Origin: Conexivisphaera sp049976725
Lineage (GTDB): Archaea; Thermoproteota; Nitrososphaeria; Conexivisphaerales; Conexivisphaeraceae
NCBI GenBank assembly: GCA_049976725.1
Contig: JBMFHR010000012.1
Span: 1 to 27,151 of the forward strand
Direction of reading: 5' to 3'
DNA length: 27,151 bases
The translations under genes were made by a program, and so were the position numbers. The notes beneath the pieces are model-generated. The model searched no databases. It was given only the letters and a program-made list of their open reading frames with translations, and was not told where the DNA came from. Numbering within the stretch: the first letter of the stretch is position 1; the number at the start of each line of letters is the position of its first letter. Shown piece after piece: positions 22,099 to 27,151 of the stretch.

Positions 22099-22606
22099 GC
22101 GCCTCCAGGTTGGCCTCCAGCAGCTGGGGATCCCGGAAGCGGGAGCGCGCGGCCTCCACGAGCCACTCGCGGGGCACCGCGCCCGCGCCCGACAGGGCCC
22201 CGAGGAGGGCGATCCCCGTCAGGACCCTGGGCTCGCGCACGGCGGCCCCTGCCCGCTCCGCGATCCTCGTCGCGTCCACCGCCACGACCCGCGCACCGGG
22301 CACCCTCGGAGGGTCGATCAGCGAGACGTTCACGATCAGCAGGCCGCCGGGCTGCAGGCGATCGATCCTCCTGAGCGCCAGCGGGTCGGCCAGCACCACC
22401 GATGAGTACAGGCGCGGCAGCGGATCGTCGACCGGATCCTCCGAGGCCACCACGGCGCTCTCGACGCGCCCTCCCCTCGTCTGGGGCCCGTAGGTGGGCA
22501 CCGCCGTGGCCCACATGCCCGCGCGCATGAACGAGAGCGCCAGCAGGTTGCCGGCCTCGACGATCCCCTGGCCTCCCCTGCCCGACAGGAGCACCGACGC
22601 CCTCAA
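22064..22606 (-). CDS. 2-oxoacid:ferredoxin oxidoreductase, gamma subunit
   Basis: This 180-residue protein matches the gamma domain of 2-oxoacid:acceptor oxidoreductases. It opens SVLLSGRGGQGIVEAGNLLALSFMRAG, then TYGPQTRGGRVESAVVASEDPVDDP, DPLALRRIDRLQPGGLLIVN, and ends in a helix. The subunit forms part of the complex that decarboxylates 2-oxoacids to acyl-CoA with ferredoxin as electron acceptor. The TTG start (22604-22606) overlaps the beta-subunit stop as TTGA, so translation is coupled. It is the last gene of the delta-alpha-beta-gamma operon. Confidence 0.88.
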   Translation of the reverse strand: MRASVLLSGRGGQGIVEAGNLLALSFMRAGMWATAVPTYGPQTRGGRVESAVVASEDPVDDPLPRLYSSVVLADPLALRRIDRLQPGGLLIVNVSLIDPPRVPGARVVAVDATRIAERAGAAVREPRVLTGIALLGALSGAGAVPREWLVEAARSRFRDPQLLEANLEALSAGAVAIHLS

Positions 22607-23382
22607 CGCTCGACCCCCAGCCTGTCCCTGCAGAGCGTCGGCGGGTGCGCGCGCGCGGACACTTCGTGCGCGTAGATCTTGGCCTCGTCCACGGACATCC
22701 TCCAGTTGACGTTGCAGGTGCCCAGGAACTCGACGAACGAGAAGCCGCCCATCATCTGCGTCCTGAGGGCCGCGAGTATCGCCCTGTAGGAGTCAACGAC
22801 GGGCTTGAACGAGTAGAAGATCCCGCCGTTCCTCCTGATGGGCCTGGGCGAGATGACGACCCTCCTGAGATAGGCCGGGCCATCGAGCGATGACAGGAGC
22901 CTGCAGACGTCGACCGGTGGTCCCTCGGCTCCGGCCCCCCTTCCCCTGGGCGTCGTCGTCGTGCGCATGCCCATCGGGGTCGTCGGCGACATCTGCCCTC
23001 CTGTCATTCCGAACACCATATTGTTGTACATGAACACCGTGACCGGGACCCCCCTGTTGGCCGCGCTAATGAGCTCGCCTATACCTATGCCCCCGGCGTC
23101 CCCGTCCCCCTGGACCGAGAAAACCACGAGGTTCGGCTCCAGGAGCTTCATGGCCGTCATGAGCGCCGGCGCCCTCCCGTGCGGCGCCTGCACGTAGTCC
23201 ACGTCGATGAACTCGTAGGCGAGCGACGAGCACCCCACGGATCCCACCATGACCGAGCGCTCCACGACGCCCAGCTCCTCGAGCGCCTTGGCGATCAGCT
23301 TGAGCAGGATCCCGTGCTCGCAGCCGGGGCAGTAGGGGCTCGGGACCCCAGGGTATATCGTCGAGATGCGCGTTGCCTCCAT
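22603..23382 (-). CDS. 2-oxoacid:ferredoxin oxidoreductase, beta subunit (TPP-binding)
   Basis: This 259-residue subunit binds thiamine diphosphate. It begins with TIYPGVPSPYCPGCEHG, has GSVGCSSLAYEF and the TPP/Mg signature GDGDAGGIGIGE (residues 92 on) closing with YNNMVFGMTGGQ about 28 residues later. An HGRAPALMTAMK segment precedes it as in the family. The substrate may be 2-oxoglutarate, a branched-chain 2-oxoacid or pyruvate; sequence alone does not decide. The ATG at 23382 is preceded by a strong GGAGGAGGTGGT. The gene overlaps both neighbours. Confidence 0.92.
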   Translation of the reverse strand: MEATRISTIYPGVPSPYCPGCEHGILLKLIAKALEELGVVERSVMVGSVGCSSLAYEFIDVDYVQAPHGRAPALMTAMKLLEPNLVVFSVQGDGDAGGIGIGELISAANRGVPVTVFMYNNMVFGMTGGQMSPTTPMGMRTTTTPRGRGAGAEGPPVDVCRLLSSLDGPAYLRRVVISPRPIRRNGGIFYSFKPVVDSYRAILAALRTQMMGGFSFVEFLGTCNVNWRMSVDEAKIYAHEVSARAHPPTLCRDRLGVER

Positions 23383-24404
23383 CGCACCACCTCCTCCGGC
23401 TCCACGATCTCGCCTCCCGGAGCGGCGACCGACTCGACCTTCGGCCCTAGCCTGGCGCTCACCTCCTCGTGCAGCTGGCCCTCACTCATCTCGACGACGA
23501 CCACCCTCCTCCCCTCGGAGGCCTCCTCGAGCTCCTCCCACGGGAACGGATTGAGGGACACCGGGCGGAAGAGGCCCACCCTCCTCCCCTCCCCGCGGAG
23601 CTTCCTGAGCGCCCCCCTCGCCTTCCTCGCGGCCACCCCGTACGCTACCATCAGGGTGTCCGCGTCCTCGCACATCGCGCACTCGAAGTAGCGAACCTCC
23701 GACTCTATCGACCTCCACTTGGCCGCGAGCGCCTCCTTGTGCGCCCTCATCTCGTGCGGCTCTAGGTACATCGACGTCAGGAGGTGCCTGCTGCCCCCCA
23801 TCCTGCCGCGCGCCGCCCACGCCGCGTCGCCCGCGTCCACCGGCTCGAGCGCGGGGACCTCCACCGTCTCCCTCATGTGGACCACTATCGCGTCCGTCAG
23901 GATCACCACGGGGATCCTGTGGCGGAACGCCAGGCGGAACCCCCTGTTCACGAGCTCCATAGCCTCCTCCACGCCCTGGGGCGCCAGCACTATGGCCCTC
24001 GAGCCGCCGTGGCCCAGCGACCTTGTGACGAACAGGTAGTCGCTCTGCTCCGGCTCCACGTTCCCCAGCCCCGGCCCTCCCCTGTTCACGTCCACGATCA
24101 GGAAGGGCACCTCCATGCCGACCGCGTAGGATATCCCCTCGGCCATCAGGCTGAGCCCGGGTCCCGACGTGGCCGTCATGGCCAGGTGGCCGGCCGCCCC
24201 CGCCCCCATCAGCATGTTCACAGCCTCGACCTCGCTCGACGCCTGCACGAAGGCCCTGTAGCGCGGGAACCTCGGGTCCCCCAGCTCCGAGGCCATGAAC
24301 TCCATTATCTCCGAGCTGGGGGTTATCGGGTAGCCGAAGTAAGCCTCGACCCCCGACATGAGGGCGGCCAGCCCCACGGCCTCGGCCCCCCTCAGGAGCT
24401 CCAT
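23295..24404 (-). CDS. 2-oxoacid:ferredoxin oxidoreductase, alpha subunit
   Basis: The ~369-residue alpha subunit starts at ATG 24404 (MELLRGAEAVGLAALMSGVEAYFGYPITPSSEIMEFMASEL), with a GGAGG upstream. It continues with VQASSEVEAVNMLMGAGAAG, TATSGPGLSLMAEGISYAVG and VVEMSEGQLHEEV. These are characteristic of Kor/Vor alpha subunits without the fused gamma domain, consistent with the separate gamma gene. The frame is open further upstream through the ferredoxin gene but carries no family sequence there. After PEEVVRWRQRAS the frame runs ~88 bases into the beta gene before stopping. This is a longer overlap than elsewhere in the operon, and the tail looks non-conserved. Confidence 0.9.
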   Translation of the reverse strand: MELLRGAEAVGLAALMSGVEAYFGYPITPSSEIMEFMASELGDPRFPRYRAFVQASSEVEAVNMLMGAGAAGHLAMTATSGPGLSLMAEGISYAVGMEVPFLIVDVNRGGPGLGNVEPEQSDYLFVTRSLGHGGSRAIVLAPQGVEEAMELVNRGFRLAFRHRIPVVILTDAIVVHMRETVEVPALEPVDAGDAAWAARGRMGGSRHLLTSMYLEPHEMRAHKEALAAKWRSIESEVRYFECAMCEDADTLMVAYGVAARKARGALRKLRGEGRRVGLFRPVSLNPFPWEELEEASEGRRVVVVEMSEGQLHEEVSARLGPKVESVAAPGGEIVEPEEVVRWRQRASRRYTLGSRAPTAPAASTGSCSS

Positions 24405-24652
24405 CGCCCCTCCGCCCCCACCACCTCGAGCACCGCGTACTCCGGGCAGACCCAGTAGCATGCGGAGCACCCGGTGCACGCGCCGACCGTCCCCTCGCGG
24501 CTCCACTCCACGTAGTGGTAGCCCAGGCCGTTCACCGCGTCCGAGAGCCTCAGGTTGCCCATCGGGCACGCGGCGACGCAGATCCCGCAGCCCTTGCACC
24601 TGCCCGGGTCTATCTTCACCTCCCACCTGACCGCCCTGGCCTCCACGGCCAT
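24392..24652 (-). CDS. 2-oxoacid:ferredoxin oxidoreductase, delta (ferredoxin-like) subunit
   Basis: This 86-residue protein has two complete [4Fe-4S] motifs: Cys 19/22/25/29 (CKGCGICVAACP) and Cys 59/62/65/69 (CTGCSACYWVCP). It carries electrons from the TPP centre to external ferredoxin. It is the first gene of the operon and overlaps the alpha subunit by 13 bases. ATG 24652 follows a TATA-like element with a leader of about six bases. Confidence 0.92.
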   Translation of the reverse strand: MAVEARAVRWEVKIDPGRCKGCGICVAACPMGNLRLSDAVNGLGYHYVEWSREGTVGACTGCSACYWVCPEYAVLEVVGAEGRWSS

Positions 24653-24680
24653 CCCCGATTATCGCTGATGCCGCCTCTCC

Positions 24681-24690
24681 GTGATAAAGC
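24681..24690 (-). promoter_or_regulatory. TATA box of the oxidoreductase operon
   Basis: The minus strand reads GCTTTATCAC. The centre is ~33 bases before ATG 24652. Confidence 0.5.
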
Positions 24691-24907
24691 TTTGGACGAT
24701 ATTAGCGGGGAGTTTGCTAGAAATTTCATGAATATCCGTGAAAATATCCATTAATTTTAGAAACTGGCACCAACTGTGCGACGAATTTCGGAAATCGTTT
24801 ACACATGTTGCCGTTCCACGGCGCTTATCCTCCCATTGAAATGACTTTAATGAACCATTTCACAAAATTTTATCAACCGCATCGCGCGCCGCGGACTCCG
24901 GCGCATC

Positions 24908-24916
24908 GGATTAATA
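24908..24916 (+). promoter_or_regulatory. TATA box of tRNA-Thr
   Basis: GGATTAATA is centred ~28 bases before the tRNA 5' end at 24941. Confidence 0.6.
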
Positions 24917-24940
24917 GTGGGCGGCCGCGATCCTCTCCGG

Positions 24941-25015
24941 GCCCCGGTAGCATAGCCCGGTCAATGCACCCGCCTTGTAAGCGGGGGATCGCGGGTTCGA
25001 ACCCCGCCCGGGGCT
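24941..25015 (+). tRNA. tRNA-Thr (anticodon TGT)
   Basis: Acceptor GCCCCGG/CCGGGGC, D arm GCAT/ATGC, anticodon stem CCCGC/GCGGG with loop CTTGTAA, T arm GCGGG-TTCGAAC-CCCGC, discriminator T. There is no intron. CCA is encoded at 25016-25018. Confidence 0.96.
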
Positions 25016-25037
25016 CCACGGATCTGGCCGATTCGCA

Positions 25038-25046
25038 GAAATATTG
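25038..25046 (+). promoter_or_regulatory. TATA box of the ADP-forming acyl-CoA synthetase
   Basis: GAAATATTG is centred ~23-24 bases before GTG 25065, giving a leaderless transcript. Confidence 0.5.
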
Positions 25047-25064
25047 GCGCGGCCTCGAATTCGC

Positions 25065-27151
25065 GTGGCCGCCTCCCTCGAGTGCTTCCTGAATCCCAGG
25101 TCGATCGCCGTCGTCGGCCCGTCACCCAGGGGGAACATAGGCACGGCGGTGCTTGGGAACCTCCTGGAGATGAGGTCGCGCGGCGTACTGAGGTCCGAGG
25201 TGCACGCCGTCAACCCCAAGTACGACTCGTGCCTCGGCGTCCCATGCGAGCCGGATCTCCCCCGCGCCGAGCTGGCGGTGATAGCCGTCCCGCCCCAGCT
25301 CACCTTGGACTACCTGAGGAGGGCAGCCTCCCTGGGGTACGCAGCGGCGATAGTGATCTCGGGCGGGTTCGAGGAGGCGGGGGGCCCGTCGCTGAGGGAG
25401 CTGCTCCCGGAGCTCCGCGGCATGAGGGTGCTGGGTCCCAACACCCTCGGCGTCGTGGACACGTACACGGGCATGTTCGCGATATTTCTGCCGAGGAGCA
25501 AGGGCGGCGCCGAGAACTTGCCGGAGCCCAGGGCCGGCGACGTGGTGCTTATCGCGCAGAGCGGCGGCCTGAGCGCGTCCCTCTACGACGGGCTGATCTC
25601 CTCGGGGCCGGGACTGAGGGCCCTGATCTCGGTGGGCAACGCGGTGGACGTGGGGATTCACGAGTGGGTGGACTTCTTCGCGTCTGACGGCAGAACATCG
25701 GTCATACTCATGTACCTCGAGAGGACCTCCGAGGGGAGGGCCCTCCTGGACGCGGTGAAGCGCGCCAGGGACAGCGGGAAGAGGGTCATAGCGCTCCTGG
25801 GCGGCGTCACGCCGTCCGGCAGGCGCGCCACGAGCTCCCACACGGCCTCCATCCTCTCGTCAGCGCGCGTCGCGGGGGAGGCCCTGAGGCAGGCTGGCGC
25901 CTACGTCGCCAGGGACCTGGAGGACGCCCTGGACTCCGCGAAGGCCGCGTCCATGGTGAGGTCGGATCCCGGGGCGAGCGTCGCCGTGCTCACCAACAGC
26001 GGTGGCGCGGGCGTGCTGGCCACCGATGCCCTCAGCTCCCTGGGATTCGACCTGCCCGACCTCTCCTCGTCCCCCACGCTGAGGGACCTGCGCTCCTCGG
26101 GAGCCCTGTCCCAGCTCTCCTCGATCGCTAACCCCGTGGACGTCACGGGATCCGCGTCGAACGAGGAGTTCATCGCCGCCTACGGCGCTCTCATGAGGGA
26201 GCCATCGGTCGGGGGCGTGCTGCTGATACCAACGCACTATCCACCCGGGATCACGGAGGAGCTGCCCCTCAGGATCTCATCGCTGCGCGCGAAGCCCACT
26301 GTCGTCGTGGAGGTAGGCGACTCCGAGCTCTCGAGGCGCACCCGCGCCCTCTACGACTCGCTCGGAATGCCATCGTACCCGAGTCCCGAGAGGGCGGCGC
26401 GCGCCTTGCACGCGGTCAGGTGGTTCAACGTGAACCGCGGGACCTGGACCCCCGGGAGGATCCCGCGCGGTGGCCTGGAGCTGCGCGGCGAGCTCTGGCC
26501 CGACCTCGTGGGTGCACTCAGCTCCCTGGGATTCGACCTGCCCGAGTGGTCCTGGGTCGAGTCACCCGAGGACTGGCCGGCGGACCGCTACCCGGCGGTG
26601 CTGAAGGTGCACTCGAGGTATCTGGCGCACAAGACAGAGGCCGGCGCCGTGGTCGTGGGGATACGCGATCCGCGCGAGATGGCCGAGGCCCTGCGCAGGC
26701 TATCGCCGCTGGCGAGGTCAACCTCGGGGAGGCTGTACGCCCAGAGGATGGTGAGCGGGGTTGAGGTCAGGCTGGGAGTCGTGAGGGACGCCGACTTCGG
26801 GTGCGTAGTCGACGTCGGCCTCGGGGGCGTGTTCACGGAGCTCGTGGGGGATCACTCGACCAGGGTGGCCCCGGTGACCGATGAGGAGGCGCTCTCGATG
26901 CTCTCCGAGCTGAGGCTGAGGCCCCTGCTGGAGGGATACAGGGGCGCGCCGAGGGCCGACCTGCACAGACTCTCGGCCGCCATCTCCAGGTTCAGCGACG
27001 CTGCGTGCTCCGCTGGGATCGAGGAGTTCGAGATCAATCCGCTGATCGTCAGCGGGGCTTCGCTCTACGCCGTTGACGCGAGGGCCTCGCTGTCCTCCGG
27101 GGCGCGGGATACCGGTCAGATTAGGCCGCCTCCCCATCGACGGCAGCGCGG
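25065..27151 (+). CDS. ADP-forming acyl-CoA synthetase, fused alpha-beta (3' end beyond window)
   Basis: From GTG 25065 the frame stays open to the window edge (695 codons). It reads as an NDP-forming acyl-CoA synthetase, which converts acyl-CoA, ADP and phosphate to the free acid, CoA and ATP, or the reverse. Domains in order: a CoA-binding Rossmann fold (NPRSIAVVGPSPRGNIGTAVL ... VLGPNTLGVVD), a succinyl-CoA-ligase-like domain with LIAQSGGLSAS and the phosphohistidine in SHTASIL (His about 259), and a second ligase domain (ASVAVLTNSGGAGVL). An ATP-grasp beta part follows, with HKTEAGAVVVG, GLGGVFTEL and EFEINPLIV ... AVDARASL. The family normally ends at that last motif; the remaining ~18 codons are Arg/Pro-rich and the stop is outside the window. 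Acetate, aryl, branched-chain and hydroxy acids are all possible substrates. Confidence 0.88.
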   Translation, partial: MAASLECFLNPRSIAVVGPSPRGNIGTAVLGNLLEMRSRGVLRSEVHAVNPKYDSCLGVPCEPDLPRAELAVIAVPPQLTLDYLRRAASLGYAAAIVISGGFEEAGGPSLRELLPELRGMRVLGPNTLGVVDTYTGMFAIFLPRSKGGAENLPEPRAGDVVLIAQSGGLSASLYDGLISSGPGLRALISVGNAVDVGIHEWVDFFASDGRTSVILMYLERTSEGRALLDAVKRARDSGKRVIALLGGVTPSGRRATSSHTASILSSARVAGEALRQAGAYVARDLEDALDSAKAASMVRSDPGASVAVLTNSGGAGVLATDALSSLGFDLPDLSSSPTLRDLRSSGALSQLSSIANPVDVTGSASNEEFIAAYGALMREPSVGGVLLIPTHYPPGITEELPLRISSLRAKPTVVVEVGDSELSRRTRALYDSLGMPSYPSPERAARALHAVRWFNVNRGTWTPGRIPRGGLELRGELWPDLVGALSSLGFDLPEWSWVESPEDWPADRYPAVLKVHSRYLAHKTEAGAVVVGIRDPREMAEALRRLSPLARSTSGRLYAQRMVSGVEVRLGVVRDADFGCVVDVGLGGVFTELVGDHSTRVAPVTDEEALSMLSELRLRPLLEGYRGAPRADLHRLSAAISRFSDAACSAGIEEFEINPLIVSGASLYAVDARASLSSGARDTGQIRPPPHRRQR

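Larger units (their letters stand above)
24653..24940. other. AT-rich intergenic spacer
   Basis: No convincing gene lies in these ~290 bases. About 24681-24875 is strikingly AT-rich against the GC-rich surroundings. It contains a palindrome GAAATTTC (24720-24727) and a degenerate direct repeat, TGAATATCC (24729-24737) and TGAAAATATCC (24739-24749). It holds the promoters of the minus-strand oxidoreductase operon and the plus-strand tRNA-Thr, and more AT-rich sequence than those two need. Confidence 0.6.

Noticed and set aside
24653..24940. Replication origin in the AT-rich spacer
   Set aside because: There is no Orc1/Cdc6 gene nearby and no recognisable origin-recognition boxes; AT-richness alone is not enough.

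Overview
The window is a compact, GC-rich stretch of an archaeal chromosome. The archaeal assignment rests on MCM, small-subunit RFC and a GINS-type protein, on archease, on two tRNA genes with canonical bulge-helix-bulge (BHB) introns, and on TATA boxes centred about 25-30 bases before tRNA 5' ends and before start codons. Many first genes of operons appear leaderless and use GTG or TTG starts. The lineage cannot be fixed from this sequence; a member of the Thermoproteota (TACK group) fits best, and this is an inference.

Region by region. 1-2756 (minus strand): a partial membrane-anchored protein, then a tightly overlapping operon of an adenylate-kinase-like/deoxyribosyltransferase-like fusion, archease and a divergent MoeA-family protein. 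A shared TATA element at 2768-2780 also serves a phosphomannomutase/phosphoglucomutase on the plus strand. 4038-5548 (minus): DUF429 and DUF134 proteins and a DUF4382 secreted or anchored protein. 5630-10792: a small unknown ORF, hisS plus rfcS (minus), and a GINS plus mcm replication operon (plus). 10840-12292: tRNA-Lys, a convergent MFS transporter, and tRNA-Asp with a 20-nt intron.

12603-21318 is a fatty-acyl-CoA catabolism island. It holds an acyl-CoA synthetase, a stand-alone SCP2 lipid carrier, a fused 3-hydroxyacyl-CoA dehydrogenase/enoyl-CoA hydratase, a thiolase, two overlapping acyl-CoA dehydrogenase genes and a third complete acyl-CoA dehydrogenase. The two overlapping dehydrogenases carry complementary halves of the usual active-site and FAD motifs: the first has the catalytic Glu and EPGAGSD, the second has REAFG..FQ and HGGYG. 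This is what a heteromeric alpha/beta enzyme would look like, and it is the most interesting observation here. The fusion enzyme seems to start at CTG behind a strong Shine-Dalgarno sequence.

21330-21704 is a tRNA cluster (Phe on minus; Trp with a 53-nt intron and Pro on plus). 21808-24652 has a SWIM zinc-finger mini-protein convergent with a four-gene 2-oxoacid:ferredoxin oxidoreductase operon (delta, alpha, beta, gamma). An AT-rich spacer and tRNA-Thr follow. An ADP-forming acyl-CoA synthetase then runs open to the window end.

Together the metabolic genes suggest a heterotroph that activates acyl chains, oxidises them to acetyl-CoA, oxidises 2-oxoacids through ferredoxin, and can recover ATP from acyl-CoA thioesters. 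No mobile element, CRISPR array or rRNA was seen.
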